NCBI RefSeq assembly: GCF_030734285.1
Contig: NZ_CP132294.1
Location: 3,224,001-3,288,000, forward strand
Reading direction: 5' to 3'
Source: Natronococcus sp. AD-5
GTDB taxonomy: Archaea > Halobacteriota > Halobacteria > Halobacteriales > Natrialbaceae
DNA: 64,000 nt
The notes beneath the pieces are model-generated. The model saw nothing but the letters and a program-made list of their open reading frames with translations. It did no database searches and was not told where the DNA came from. Both the position numbers and the translations under genes were made by a program. Of the stretch, positions 1-9,123 are shown piece by piece. Position 1 is the stretch's first letter, and each line of letters starts with the position of its first letter.

Positions 1-789
1 GAACGTCACGGGGACGACGAGGTCGCGGCCTGGCTCGAGGCCGAAGGCGTCTCCGTTCGCGTTCCCGGCGCGGGCCGGGAGGCCAAGCTCGTCGACCTCG
101 CGCTGAAGAACGCCCGGCGCAACGTCGGCGGCCGCGACGAGTGCGGCATGCTCGCGGACGCGCTCGAGCTCGATTCGGCCCGCCGGATCGAGGGGTTCGA
201 CGTGAGCCACGCCCACGGGAAGTCGGCCGTCGGCAGCGACGTGACCTTCGTCGACGGCAGCGCCGAGAAGGCAGACTACCGCCGGAAGAAGCTCTCCGAC
301 GAGAACGACGACTACGCGAACATGCGCGCGCTGCTCGAGTGGCGCGCCCGCCGCGCCGTCGAGGGACGAGACGACCGGCCCGATCCGGACGTGCTGCTGA
401 TCGACGGCGGCGAGGGACAGCTCGAGGCAGCCCGCGGCGCGCTCGATAAGGTTGGCTGGGACGTGCCCGCCATCGCGCTCGCGAAGGCCGAGGAGCGCGT
501 GATTACCCCCCGCCGCGAGTTCTCGTGGCCGGACGACGCGCCGCACCTGCACCTCTTGCAGCGGGTTCGCGACGAGGCCCACCGCTTCGCGGTCCAGTAC
601 CACCAGACGGTCCGCGACGAGGTGAAGACGGTCTTGGACGACGTACCCGGAATCGGCCCCGAGACGCGCAAGCGACTGCTCGGCCGGTTCGGCAGCGTCG
701 AGAACGTCCGCGAGGCGAGCCTCGCGGACCTCCGGAGCGTCGCCGGGGTGGGCGAGAAGACGGCCCGGACGGTCAAAGAGCGACTGTAA
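1..789 (+). CDS. uvrC: UvrABC excinuclease subunit C, C-terminal part (gene runs in from the left edge)
   Basis: UvrC makes the dual incisions on either side of a DNA lesion after UvrA/UvrB loading. The reading frame is open from base 1, so the N-terminal GIY-YIG and UVR regions lie outside the window. What is visible is the RNase H-like endonuclease domain, with the conserved FDVSHAHG segment, VTFVDG, the basic YRRKK stretch and [11 protein letters not shown] tandem helix-hairpin-helix domain follows ([13 protein letters not shown] and [12 protein letters not shown]), which binds DNA. The protein ends VKERL, as usual for the family. Its partner uvrB lies about 6 kb downstream on the other strand. 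The assignment is secure; only the start is missing. Confidence 0.95.
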   Translation, partial: ERHGDDEVAAWLEAEGVSVRVPGAGREAKLVDLALKNARRNVGGRDECGMLADALELDSARRIEGFDVSHAHGKSAVGSDVTFVDGSAEKADYRRKKLSDENDDYANMRALLEWRARRAVEGRDDRPDPDVLLIDGGEGQLEAARGALDKVGWDVPAIALAKAEERVITPRREFSWPDDAPHLHLLQRVRDEAHRFAVQYHQTVRDEVKTVLDDVPGIGPETRKRLLGRFGSVENVREASLADLRSVAGVGEKTARTVKERL

Positions 790-1002
790 CGTAGCGTCGA
801 CCGATACCTCCGCCGTGCGTTCTCTCGGTAGGCGAACCGCCGGAGGGAGGGTGTGGATCGCGCGATCTGACCGGACCCCGGTCGCGGATGTCCGCGCCGG
901 AGTACCAAAGACGATCGGAGACGAGCGTCCGCGAGCGGCCGGTGACGGCCGCGACCGTGACCGACTCGAGCGATCGATTTCGGACTACGCGTAGTATGAA
1001 TG

Positions 1003-1018
1003 TTTCACCCGGGTGAAA
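1003..1018. promoter_or_regulatory. Perfect 16-bp palindrome upstream of the NhaC-type antiporter
   Basis: TTTCACCCGGGTGAAA is a perfect dyad lying about 50 bp upstream of the TATA box, with a second palindrome (CTACGCGTAG) at 985-994. Position and symmetry suggest an operator for a dimeric regulator of the antiporter gene. This is inference; no regulator is identified. Confidence 0.4.
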
Positions 1019-1068
1019 AATTCGTAGCGCACGGCGTTCGAATCGACGACAAGCGGAATATCACAATA

Positions 1069-1079
1069 TTTTTTAAATA
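1069..1079 (+). promoter_or_regulatory. TATA element of the NhaC-type antiporter gene
   Basis: The run TTTTTTAAATA is a good archaeal TATA box. A start site about 26 bp downstream would fall at the ATG at 1103, so the transcript is probably leaderless and 1103, not 1082, is the start codon. Confidence 0.6.
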
Positions 1080-1102
1080 CGATGACTGTGAACTGCGTTA
1101 GC

Positions 1103-2776
1103 ATGACGTCAGAATTCGGTGCGCTATCGCTGGTGCCGCCGCTGCTGGCGATCGCGCTCGCCATAGTCACCCGCCGGGCGCTGCTGTCGTTGTTCATCGG
1201 CATCTGGGCGGGTGGCGTAATCATCGCAGCGGACGGCGCGGAGACCGCGCTCGAGATCGCGGCCGTCCCGCTCGTGGCCGTCGTCGAGGCGTTCGGGTGG
1301 ATCGTCGCCTCCTTCGGTGACGACACGTTCCACGCCGAGATCATCACGTTCACGTTCCTGCTGGGGGCCGGTATCGCGCTCGTCTGGCGGATGGGCGGAT
1401 CGATCGCCATCGCCCGGGTCGCCACGACCAAGGTCGACTCCCACCGCCGGGTCGGGCTGGCCGCCTGGTTGCTCGGACTGCTGTGGTTCTTCGACGACTA
1501 CGCCAACACCGCCATCGTCGGCTCCGCCGTCAAAGACGTCGCCGACGAGGTGCGGATGTCCCGCGAGAAGCTGGCGTACATCCTCGACTCGACCGCCGCC
1601 CCGGTCGCGACGTTCGGGATCTCGAGCTGGGTCGCGTTTCAGATCGGGCTCATCCAGGACGTCTACGCCTCCGATGCGATCGAGGGGGAGACCCCCTCGG
1701 CCGTCGCGACGTTCCTCTGGTCGATCCCGTTCAACGTCTACTGCCTGCTGGCGCTGTTGATGGTGCTCATCGTCGTCCTGACGCGGCGAGACTTCGGCGA
1801 GATGCTCGACGCCGAAACCCGCGCGCGGAGGACGGGGAACGTGACCCGGGAAGACGCCAACCCGCTCCAGAGCATGAAAGAGGATCTCGGCGATCCCGTC
1901 GTCGACGCGCCGTTGCTGCGGACCTTCCTCGTCCCGGTGGCCGTCCTCGTGATCGTCGTCATGGGCGGGGCGGCGATCACCGGCTTCCAGGCCGCGGGCG
2001 TGACGCCCGGGGAAGTGGTTTCGGAGAGCGGGGCGTTCATCGAACTCGTCGACAACACCGACTTCACCGGCGCGCTCGTCTGGGGCTCGTTCGCCATGGT
2101 CGCGACGGCCGTCGCGATGGCGCTGTACTACGACGTGCTCACCCTCGAGGAGTCGATGGAGACCGTCCTCGACGGCTTCGGGATCATGCTCACCGCCGTC
2201 AGTATCCTCGTGATGGCGTGGTCGATCGGCACCGTCGCGGAGGTCCTCGAGACCGGCCAGTACGTGACGGGCCTCGCCGAGGGGATCGTCACCCCCGCGC
2301 TGCTCCCGGTCGTCGTGTTGCTGTCGACCGCGATCATCGCCTTCTCGATCGGCACGTCCTGGGGGACGATGGGTATCGTGACGCCCATCGCGGTGCCGAT
2401 GGCGTACGAGATCGGCGGCGGGTCGCCGGAGCTGCTATCGGTCGCCGTCGGCACGGTCTTCTCCGGGGCGATCTTCGGCGATCACTGCTCGCCGATCTCC
2501 GACACCACCATCCTCTCGTCGACGTTCGCCGGCGCCGATCACATCGACCACGTCCGCACGCAACTGTACTACGCCGTCACCGTGATCTCCGTCTCCGTCG
2601 TCGTCTACCTCCTGTACGGGTTCCTCGACCTCTCGCCGTTCGTCCTGGTTCCGATCGGGGCGCTCGTTCTCGTCAGCCTGGTCTACGGACTCTCGGAGTG
2701 GGACGCCGCCCGCAAGGAAATCGGCGCGAAGCCGTTCGCCGACAGGCCGGATCGGGAGGTACCCAGCGACGACTGA
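1103..2776 (+). CDS. nhaC: Na+/H+ antiporter, NhaC family
   Basis: A predicted polytopic membrane protein of 557 residues that should exchange Na+ for H+ at the cytoplasmic membrane. It has the family signatures: the WFFDDYANT motif near residue 130, a SWGTMGI segment, and GDHCSPISDTTILSS near residue 460. Hydrophobic segments fill the chain, with a charged cytoplasmic loop around residues 240-265. The ATG at 1103 is preferred over the one seven codons upstream because the TATA box is about 26 bp before it, giving a leaderless mRNA. The gene stands alone, with palindromes upstream that may be operators. Ion specificity (Na+, or malate/lactate exchange as in some NhaC relatives) cannot be read from sequence. 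Confidence 0.9.
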   Translation: MTSEFGALSLVPPLLAIALAIVTRRALLSLFIGIWAGGVIIAADGAETALEIAAVPLVAVVEAFGWIVASFGDDTFHAEIITFTFLLGAGIALVWRMGGSIAIARVATTKVDSHRRVGLAAWLLGLLWFFDDYANTAIVGSAVKDVADEVRMSREKLAYILDSTAAPVATFGISSWVAFQIGLIQDVYASDAIEGETPSAVATFLWSIPFNVYCLLALLMVLIVVLTRRDFGEMLDAETRARRTGNVTREDANPLQSMKEDLGDPVVDAPLLRTFLVPVAVLVIVVMGGAAITGFQAAGVTPGEVVSESGAFIELVDNTDFTGALVWGSFAMVATAVAMALYYDVLTLEESMETVLDGFGIMLTAVSILVMAWSIGTVAEVLETGQYVTGLAEGIVTPALLPVVVLLSTAIIAFSIGTSWGTMGIVTPIAVPMAYEIGGGSPELLSVAVGTVFSGAIFGDHCSPISDTTILSSTFAGADHIDHVRTQLYYAVTVISVSVVVYLLYGFLDLSPFVLVPIGALVLVSLVYGLSEWDAARKEIGAKPFADRPDREVPSDD

Positions 2777-2865
2777 TCCGAGGCCGCTCGGGGTTCGACG
2801 CTCGGGACGAGTCGGAAAACCGGACGATGGACACCCCTATGTCGGTAGCGAGTGTAGTATTTCAC

Positions 2866-3162
2866 GTGTCTAACGACGACCCGCTCGACGATTTGCTCGA
2901 CGAACTCGACGCGCACGGCGACCTCGAGACCGCGGAACAGGTGCTGTCGATTCGCACGGAGAAACGGCGGTACGGGAAGCCGGTGACGATCGTCGAGGGG
3001 TTCGACCTCCCGCAATCGGAGCTCAAGTCGGTCGCCTCGGACCTCAAATCGTCGCTGGGGACCGGCGGCACCGTCGACGAGGGCCGTATCGAACTCCAGG
3101 GCGATCACCGCGACAGCGTGCCGGACCTGCTTCGCGAGCGCGGATTCGACGTCGAAGCGTAA
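2866..3162 (+). CDS. SUI1/eIF1-like translation factor (aIF1 paralogue)
   Basis: A 98-residue protein if it starts at the GTG at 2866. The C-terminal three quarters form a SUI1 fold: the LSIRTEKRRYGKPVTIVEGF segment (binds the ribosomal small subunit), a GTGGTVDEGRIELQGDH segment and a RERGFDV ending. It lacks the N-terminal cysteine-rich segment of the usual haloarchaeal aIF1 and has an acidic DPLDDLLDELDAHGDL leader instead, so it is likely a paralogue rather than the principal aIF1. Upstream in-frame ATGs at 2827 and 2839 are possible starts, but GTG followed by SNDD looks most natural. The role is start-codon selection or related ribosome binding, by family. Confidence 0.8.
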   Translation: MSNDDPLDDLLDELDAHGDLETAEQVLSIRTEKRRYGKPVTIVEGFDLPQSELKSVASDLKSSLGTGGTVDEGRIELQGDHRDSVPDLLRERGFDVEA

Positions 3163-3229
3163 CCCAGGTTGCACTGACGCAACTCGAGTTGCGAGTACAA
3201 CTTTGGTGATCGCTACCGTAGCACGCGCC

Positions 3230-3712
3230 ATGGAGATCCGACCGGCGACGACCGACGACCGCGAGGCGATCCGCGAGGTCGCCCGCGAGACCTGGCACGA
3301 CACCTACGACGAACTCTCGAGCGACGTCATCGACGAGACGATCGACGACTGGTACGCCGACGAGGAACTCGAGCGCGCGCTCTCGACGTCCGGCACGGCG
3401 GTGCTCGTCGCCGAGACCGACGACGCCGTCGTCGGCTTCACGCACGGCGTCGTCCAGGAGGACGAAGGCGACGTCCTGCGGATGTACGTCCACCCCGACC
3501 ACCAGCGCGAGGGGATCGGGACGGCGCTGCACGAGCGCCTGCGCGACGACCTCGAGGACTTCAACATGAACCGGATGCGGGCGATCGACCTCGCCTCGAA
3601 CGAGGGCGGACGAGCCTTCTACGAGGAACTCGGCTTCGAGCGGAGCGGCGACGGCGAGGTCGAAATCGGCGACGAGGAGCGACGGGAGGTCGTCTACACG
3701 CTCGAGTTGTAA
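3230..3712 (+). CDS. GNAT family N-acetyltransferase
   Basis: A 160-residue single-domain acetyltransferase using acetyl-CoA. The RMYVHPDHQREGIGTALHE segment contains motif A (Q-x-x-G-x-G) for the pyrophosphate of CoA, and NEGGRAFYEELGFER is motif B, typical of the Rim/PhnO-like group. The substrate is not predictable. The ATG at 3230 (MEIRPATTDD) is chosen because GNAT proteins start close to this R-x-A-T-x-x-D pattern; an upstream start at 3203 would add nine unrelated residues. It lies 67 bp after the SUI1 gene on the same strand and could be cotranscribed. Confidence 0.88.
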   Translation: MEIRPATTDDREAIREVARETWHDTYDELSSDVIDETIDDWYADEELERALSTSGTAVLVAETDDAVVGFTHGVVQEDEGDVLRMYVHPDHQREGIGTALHERLRDDLEDFNMNRMRAIDLASNEGGRAFYEELGFERSGDGEVEIGDEERREVVYTLEL

Positions 3713-3796
3713 CTCGCGCGTCACGCGCGAAGTCCGCGACAAAAGATGGACCTTGCATATTCATCGGGCGGATGGAAGTAGCCAGTTCACGTGAGG

Positions 3797-3815
3797 TTGT
3801 GAAAGACTCTCACAA
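3797..3815. promoter_or_regulatory. Inverted repeat overlapping the start of the NrfD-like gene
   Basis: TTGTGA-N7-TCACAA is a perfect 6+6 inverted repeat whose last base is the A of the start codon at 3815. A TATA-like GCATATTC at 3755-3762 would place the transcript start near 3786, so the repeat is either an operator just downstream of the start site or a hairpin hiding the start codon. Which of these it is cannot be decided from sequence. Confidence 0.45.
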
Positions 3816-5134
3816 TGGGCACGAAAACGCCAACTGAAGCCGACATTCTGCGTCCGATCAAGAATACGTCGACGACGTACCTCGCCCTGGTTGCCATCGC
3901 CGGACTGGCGTTCGTCCTCTTTCTCATCGGGTGGTCGTATCAGCTCGCGGAGGGGATGATCGTCACCGGGCTCTCGGACTGGGGGTCCGGGGGCGGCGTC
4001 ACGTGGGGCGTATACATCGGCGCGTTCATCTGGTGGGTCGGGATCGCCCACGGCGGAATCATCCTCTCCGCGGCGGTCAGACTGCTCGGGATGGACCGGT
4101 ACATGCCGGTCGCTCGGCTCGCGGAGATGCTGACGATCGCGGGCCTCTCCGCGGCGGGTTTTTACATCGTCGTCCACCTCGGCCGTCCCGACCGGATGGT
4201 CACGAGCGTCGTCGGCCACTACCACATCACCGTCCACGCGTCGCCGCTGGTGTGGGACGTGACGGTCATCACGGCCTACTTCGTGCTGACCGCGACCTAC
4301 CTCGGGCTCACCCTGCGCTACGACGTGACCCGTCTGCGCGATCAGTTACCGGATCGCTTCGAGCCAATCTACAAGGGACTGACGATCGGCTACACCGAGC
4401 GCGAGGACGCAATCGTCCAGCGAATGGTCTGGTGGCTCGCGCTCGCGATCATCATCATGGCCCCGCTGTTGCTCCACGGCGGCGTGATTCCGTGGTTGTT
4501 CGCGGTGCTGCCGACGTATCCGACCTGGTACGGCGGCGTCCAGGGGCCGCAGTTCCTCACGATCGCCCTGACGTCGGCGATCAGCGGCGTCATCCTGCTC
4601 TCGTTCGCCTTCCGCCGGGGCTACGACTGGGACCACATCATCACCGACGACGTCTTCCGGGGACTGTTGCTCTGGCTCGGGTTCTTCTGCCTGCTGTTCC
4701 TCTGGCTGCAGCTCCAGCAGAACGTCACCGGGCTCTTCAAGCCGCCCGTCGACGTGGGCCACGCCGCGGAAGGGAGGCTGGGACACCCCGTCTACCTCAC
4801 CGCGATGAGCCTGGTTTTCCTCGTGCTCTCGTACATCTTCGCGCAGGCGATTCGGCCGGCGCTGTTCACCAAGAAACGAGCCGCCGTCGCGGCCCTCATG
4901 GTGCTCACCGCGACGCTGCTCGAGAAGATTCTCTTCGTCGTCGAGGGCTTTTTCCACCCCACCTTCGATATCTACGGGGCGACGCCCGGCACGTACTTCC
5001 CGAGCTGGATCGAAATCGCCTCGATCACGGGGACGGTCGGCATGGTCTCGCTGTTTTTCCTCACCGTCGCGAAGGTCGTGCCAGTGGTCGAACTGCACGC
5101 GATCGAACACCTGCAGGGCGACGATCACGAATAG
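3815..5134 (+). CDS. NrfD/PsrC-family integral membrane quinol-interacting subunit (orphan)
   Basis: A 439-residue protein with about ten hydrophobic helices. NrfD/PsrC proteins are membrane anchors that exchange electrons with the quinone pool for an attached iron-sulfur or molybdopterin enzyme (polysulfide, DMSO or nitrite reductases, alternative complex III). Family features are the early VYIGAFIWWVGIAHGGI helix, HLGRPDRM after the third helix, the HASPLVWDV segment and the WLQLQQNVTGLF region. No iron-sulfur or molybdopterin subunit is encoded next to it, which is unusual because these subunits are normally in one operon. It has its own TATA-like element and an inverted repeat at its start codon. 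Membership of the family is clear; the redox partner is unknown. Confidence 0.85.
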   Translation: MGTKTPTEADILRPIKNTSTTYLALVAIAGLAFVLFLIGWSYQLAEGMIVTGLSDWGSGGGVTWGVYIGAFIWWVGIAHGGIILSAAVRLLGMDRYMPVARLAEMLTIAGLSAAGFYIVVHLGRPDRMVTSVVGHYHITVHASPLVWDVTVITAYFVLTATYLGLTLRYDVTRLRDQLPDRFEPIYKGLTIGYTEREDAIVQRMVWWLALAIIIMAPLLLHGGVIPWLFAVLPTYPTWYGGVQGPQFLTIALTSAISGVILLSFAFRRGYDWDHIITDDVFRGLLLWLGFFCLLFLWLQLQQNVTGLFKPPVDVGHAAEGRLGHPVYLTAMSLVFLVLSYIFAQAIRPALFTKKRAAVAALMVLTATLLEKILFVVEGFFHPTFDIYGATPGTYFPSWIEIASITGTVGMVSLFFLTVAKVVPVVELHAIEHLQGDDHE

Positions 5135-5288
5135 TCGACGCCCCGTTATTTCTCGACCGGACCGATTTACTCGACGGCAGTGAACGGGTTGCAAACGCCG
5201 ATCGTCGCACCGTGCGCTCGAGTTTGCGCCCGCCTTCCGGACCCGCTCGCCGGTCGCTGTCCGCCACCAGTAACTACTTATTCTAGAA

Positions 5289-5308
5289 GTCTAAATACAG
5301 GTTTAGAC
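5289..5308. promoter_or_regulatory. Palindromic operator upstream of the putative manganese exporter
   Basis: GTCTAAA-N6-TTTAGAC is a perfect 7+7 inverted repeat. It lies just downstream of a TATA-like TACTTATT (5275-5282), so it overlaps the expected transcription start. The sequence resembles DtxR/MntR-type metal-regulator boxes (TTTAG...CTAAA half-sites), which suits a metal transporter; the identity of the regulator is inference. Confidence 0.55.
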
Positions 5309-5359
5309 ATGACTAATCTTCGGCCCCCGATACATCGAACGCCGAGTGAAGACTCGTGA
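5309..5359 (+). CDS. 16-codon upstream mini-ORF overlapping the transporter start
   Basis: An ATG at 5309 begins a short frame (starts MTNLRPPIHR) that ends with TGA at 5357-5359. That stop overlaps the transporter's GTG start at 5356 as GTGA. The ATG sits about 30 bp after the TATA-like element and directly after the palindrome, so it would be the first codon of a leaderless mRNA. The GTGA overlap is the usual layout for translational coupling. The peptide may be a leader that lets ribosomes reach the transporter start. It is a prediction from geometry only. Confidence 0.4.
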   Translation: MTNLRPPIHRTPSEDS

Positions 5360-6582
5360 ACGATCTGCTGGTGGTCCTCCTCGAGTCGCTCCGCGACGGC
5401 TACGTCCAGGTGAGCACCTTCGTCGCGGTCACGGTCCTCGCGTTCGGACTGATCCAGTACCGCACCGACGGCGCGTTGCTCGCCGCGATCGAGGACAACG
5501 AACGGCTACAGGTGCTGTTCGGTGGACTCCTCGGATTGACCCCCGGTTGCGGCGGTGCGATCGTCGTGATGCCGCTGTACGTCCGGGGGACGGTCAGTTT
5601 CGGGACCGTCGTCGCGACCCTCGGCGCCACCGCGGGGGATTCGGCGTTCGTCATCCTCGCTCTCGCGCCCGAAGCGGCGCTGTACGCCTACGGCGTCGCG
5701 TTCGCGGCCTCCGTCCTGACCGGGTACCTCGTCGACGCCTTCGGTCTCGGCGTCGGTCGCGTCGACGCCGCCGTCGCGCGACTCTCGCCCGCGACGGCGG
5801 ACGGCGGCACCGTGGTCGACGGCGGCGTCCGGCCGAACCCCGCCCACGACTACTGCGGCCCCGCCCCGACTCACGCCCACGAGACGGGGCCGGATCGCCG
5901 CTCTCGAGTGCTGACGCCGCTCTCGCACGCCGCCCACGCGGCGTGGTGGGTCGCCGCCGTCGTCGGTCTCGTCCTCGGCGTCGTCTTCCTCCTCCGAGGC
6001 GGGCCCGAGATCCCGCTCGTCGCCGGCGCCGGCTTCGACGGCGCGTTCACGGTCGTCGGCATCGCGGGCGCCGTGCTGTCGCTGTACCTCTACGCCGTCG
6101 GCCGCCACTACGTCGGCGAGGGGGAGATCGCGCGGGCTCGAGACTCGTTCGCGTCGGTGTACGACACGCTCACTCACGCGGCCATGGAGACGAGTTTCGT
6201 CACCGTCTGGGTGCTCGTGGCCTTCCTCGTCTACGAGTACGTCGTTCTCCTCACCGGCGCGAACGTCGCCACGCTGGCGGCTGCCGCGGGCGTCCTCGCC
6301 CCGATCGGCGGCGCGGCGGTCGGCCTGATCCCCGGCTGCGGCCCCCAGATCCTCCTCGCGAGCGTCTACGCCGAAGGTGGACTCCCCTTCTCCGCGCTCG
6401 CCGCCAACGCGATCAGTCAGGACGGCGACGCCCTGTTCCCGCTGCTGGCGGTCGACGCCAGGGCCGCCATCGTCGCCTCGATCTACAACCTCCTCCCCGC
6501 GGTCGTCGTCGGTGTCGCGCTGCACCTGCTGTGGGGACCGGTCCTCGGCATGCCGGAGTTCGGGTTCGGCGTGCTGGGATGA
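5356..6582 (+). CDS. Putative manganese/heavy-metal exporter, 10-TM ArsP_2-like family
   Basis: A 408-residue membrane protein with two hydrophobic halves joined by a hydrophilic, His-containing loop (about residues 150-185). Each half carries the same signature: GLTPGCGGAIVVMPLY near residue 60 and GLIPGCGPQILLASVY near residue 320, which suggests an internal duplication. This matches the family annotated as putative manganese transporter or 10-TM heavy-metal exporter (Pfam ArsP_2, PF11449), whose bacterial members often sit behind Mn-sensing elements. Here a palindromic metal-regulator-like operator and a coupled mini-ORF precede it. The start is GTG at 5356, supported by the GTGA overlap. 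The family is likely; metal specificity is inferred. Confidence 0.78.
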   Translation: MNDLLVVLLESLRDGYVQVSTFVAVTVLAFGLIQYRTDGALLAAIEDNERLQVLFGGLLGLTPGCGGAIVVMPLYVRGTVSFGTVVATLGATAGDSAFVILALAPEAALYAYGVAFAASVLTGYLVDAFGLGVGRVDAAVARLSPATADGGTVVDGGVRPNPAHDYCGPAPTHAHETGPDRRSRVLTPLSHAAHAAWWVAAVVGLVLGVVFLLRGGPEIPLVAGAGFDGAFTVVGIAGAVLSLYLYAVGRHYVGEGEIARARDSFASVYDTLTHAAMETSFVTVWVLVAFLVYEYVVLLTGANVATLAAAAGVLAPIGGAAVGLIPGCGPQILLASVYAEGGLPFSALAANAISQDGDALFPLLAVDARAAIVASIYNLLPAVVVGVALHLLWGPVLGMPEFGFGVLG

Positions 6583-6975
6583 ACCGCCGCGGCGACCGGT
6601 TCGGTCCGCCGGTTGAGTTGCGAATCGAGTGACCATCGCGGTCGCGTCATTCCGTCGGCCAGTCACCCTGCGCTACCAACCGATCCAGATAGTCGGGGAA
6701 CCGCTCGCGCTGGAATTCGAGCCATCGCGAGAAGTTGGAACTTATCTGTTAGGATCCTATCCTTTTTTGACCTGTGTCGATCTCGACCACCACACGAAAT
6801 CGGGTACGGTACGACTGGAAATTCGCTAACGGAGAGTTCGGAGGCGGTCAGTTCCTCTCTTGTAAATTTCGTAATATGAGCCGCGCGCGCCAGTCATTAT
6901 GCGGTACCCGACTTCGGGTCCGAGACGAAAACGGAATCGGAAACGCTCGAGAGCGTGTAAAGGGCGCGTGAGCCC
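6583..6975. other. Intergenic region between the exporter and uvrB (convergent)
   Basis: About 390 bases between convergent genes. The only clear structure is a 10-bp palindrome (TAGGATCCTA, near 6752-6761) followed by a T run (CCTTTTTTG, to about 6770), which could end plus-strand transcription. Short reading frames here have no haloarchaeal character, so I support no gene. Confidence 0.4.
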
Positions 6976-9033
6976 TCAGAACTCCTCGGCCGGCGGCGCG
7001 ATCCCCTCGTCCTCGCCGCCCGCGAGTTTGAACTCCTCGCGCACCTCCCGAATTCGATCACGGATGTCCGCCGCGAGTTCGAACTCGAGGTTGCTCGCTG
7101 CCTCCTCCATCCGATCCTCGAGTTCGGCGACGTAGCGGGCGGCCTCCTCGTCGTCCTCGAGCGAGCGACCGGAGACCTCGGTGGTGTCGGTTTTACTCCC
7201 CGGCAGGTTGGTCTCGCCGACCTCCTTGTCGATGGTCGTCGGCTCGAGGCCGTGCTCCTCGTTGTACTCCTGCTGGATCTCGCGCCGCCGCTGGGTCTCC
7301 TCGATCGCCGACTCCATCGCGTTCGACGGGTCGTCGGCGTAGAGGACGACCTCGCCGTTGACGTTTCGCGCGGCCCGGCCCATCGTCTGAACGAGCGTCG
7401 TCTCCGAGCGCAGGAACCCCTCCTGGTCGGCGTCGAGGATGCCGACGAGCGAGACCTCGGGGATGTCCAGCCCCTCCCGCAGGAGGTTGATCCCGACGAG
7501 CACGTCGATCTCGCCCAGTCGCAGCGAGCGGATGATCTCGTGGCGCTCTAAGGTGTCGGTCTCGTCGTGCATGTACTCGACGTCGACGCCGGCCTCCTCC
7601 AAGTACTCCGTCAGGTCCTCGGCCATCCGCTTGGTGAGCGTCGTCACGAGGGTGCGCTCGTCGCGCTCGATCCGCTCGTCGATGCGGTCCATGAGGTCGT
7701 CGATCTGGCCGCTGGCGGGCGAGACGTCGATCTCGGGGTCGACGAGGTGGGTCGGGCGAACGATCTGTTCGACGATCCGGTCGCTTTGCTCGTGCTCGTA
7801 GTCGCCCGGCGTCGCCGAGACGTACAGCGTCTGGTCGGTCTTCTCCTCGAACTCCTCGAACGTGAGCGGTCGGTTGTCGTACGCCGTGGGGAGCCGAAAG
7901 CCGTTCTCGACCAGCGAGTCCTTGCGGGACTTGTCGCCGGCGTACTGCCCCCGAATCTGGGGCAGGGTCACGTGGGACTCGTCGACCACCGTCAGGAAGT
8001 CCTCGGGGAAGTAGTCGAGCAGCGTGTACGGCGCCTCCCCCGACTCGCGATCGGAGAGGTAGACGGAGTAGTTCTCGATGCCCGAACAGTAGCCCGTCTC
8101 CTGCATCATCTCGAGGTCGAACGTGGTTCGCTCCTCGATGCGCTGGGCGGCGATCATGTCGCCCTGGCGCTCGAAGTACGAGATCCGGGAGTCTAAGTCG
8201 TCGCGGATCTCGTCCATCGCCCACTCGAGTTTCGTCTCGGGAATCGAGTAGTGCTCGGCGGGGTGGACGAGGACGGCCTGCTGTTCGCCCTGGGTTTTGC
8301 CCTCGAGCGGGTCGACCTTGACCATGCGATCGATCTCGTCGCCCCAGAGTTCCACCCGGACGGCGTAGCGGCCGTACATCGGGTAGATCTCGATCGTATC
8401 GCCGCGCACGCGAAACGTTCCCTGCGTGAAGTCGACGTCGTTGCGCTCGTAGTTCAGGTCCACGAGTCGTTTCAATAGCTCGTCGCGACCGGTCTCCTCG
8501 CCGACCTCGAGGCGCATCGACATGTCGACGTAGTTGCGCGGGTCACCGAGGCCGTAAATCGCGGAGACGGAAGCGACGACGATGACGTCCTCGCGCGTCA
8601 GCAGCGAGCGCGTCGCGGAGTGGCGCAGTCGGTCGATCTCGTCGTTGATCGAGGCGTCCTTGTCGATGTAGGTGTCGGTCTGCTCGACGTAGGCTTCGGG
8701 CTGGTAGTAGTCGTAGTACGAGACGAAGTACTCGACGGCGTTCTCGGGGAAGAGGCTCCGGAACTCCTCGTAAAGCTGGGCGGCGAGGGTCTTGTTGTGG
8801 GCGATGACGAGGGTCGGCTTCTGGACCTCCTCGATCGTCCACGAGACGGTGTTGGTCTTCCCCGACCCCGTTACGCCGAGCAGCGTCTGCTTCTCCATTC
8901 CCGACCGGTACCCGTCGGCGAGTTGCTCGATCGCCTCGGGCTGGTCGCCCGCGGGGTCGAAGGGCGCGTCGACCTCGAACGGGCGATCGACGTCGGGACG
9001 ATCCGGCTGGAGGGGACCTCGAGTATCGCTCAC
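6976..9033 (-). CDS. uvrB: UvrABC excinuclease subunit B
   Basis: UvrB is the damage-verifying DNA helicase-like subunit of bacterial-type nucleotide excision repair; haloarchaea acquired this system from bacteria. The protein has Walker [11 protein letters not shown], the beta-hairpin region ([15 protein letters not shown]) that is inserted between the DNA strands, the DESHVTLPQ motif, [34 protein letters not shown] (motif V region) and QTMGRAARN (motif VI). A C-terminal UVR motif (about the last 50 residues) binds UvrC. I prefer the GTG at 9033, followed by SDTRGPLQ (685 aa); another GTG nine codons upstream is possible. uvrC lies about 6 kb away on the other strand, so they are neighbours but not an operon. 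Confidence 0.95.
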   Translation of the reverse strand: MSDTRGPLQPDRPDVDRPFEVDAPFDPAGDQPEAIEQLADGYRSGMEKQTLLGVTGSGKTNTVSWTIEEVQKPTLVIAHNKTLAAQLYEEFRSLFPENAVEYFVSYYDYYQPEAYVEQTDTYIDKDASINDEIDRLRHSATRSLLTREDVIVVASVSAIYGLGDPRNYVDMSMRLEVGEETGRDELLKRLVDLNYERNDVDFTQGTFRVRGDTIEIYPMYGRYAVRVELWGDEIDRMVKVDPLEGKTQGEQQAVLVHPAEHYSIPETKLEWAMDEIRDDLDSRISYFERQGDMIAAQRIEERTTFDLEMMQETGYCSGIENYSVYLSDRESGEAPYTLLDYFPEDFLTVVDESHVTLPQIRGQYAGDKSRKDSLVENGFRLPTAYDNRPLTFEEFEEKTDQTLYVSATPGDYEHEQSDRIVEQIVRPTHLVDPEIDVSPASGQIDDLMDRIDERIERDERTLVTTLTKRMAEDLTEYLEEAGVDVEYMHDETDTLERHEIIRSLRLGEIDVLVGINLLREGLDIPEVSLVGILDADQEGFLRSETTLVQTMGRAARNVNGEVVLYADDPSNAMESAIEETQRRREIQQEYNEEHGLEPTTIDKEVGETNLPGSKTDTTEVSGRSLEDDEEAARYVAELEDRMEEAASNLEFELAADIRDRIREVREEFKLAGGEDEGIAPPAEEF

Positions 9034-9123
9034 GATGATCCGGTTAGGGAACGGAGCCACTTTACGGCCACGCTTGTCGCGTCACCCCCAGAATTATCGC
9101 GCTGCGTCGCGTGCGTAGTCCGG

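Larger units (their letters stand above)
790..1102. other. Intergenic region between uvrC and the antiporter gene
   Basis: About 310 bases without a supportable gene. It holds the promoter region of the antiporter gene, including a 10-bp palindrome (CTACGCGTAG, 985-994), a 16-bp perfect palindrome at 1003-1018 and a TATA element at 1069-1079, annotated separately. Confidence 0.6.
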
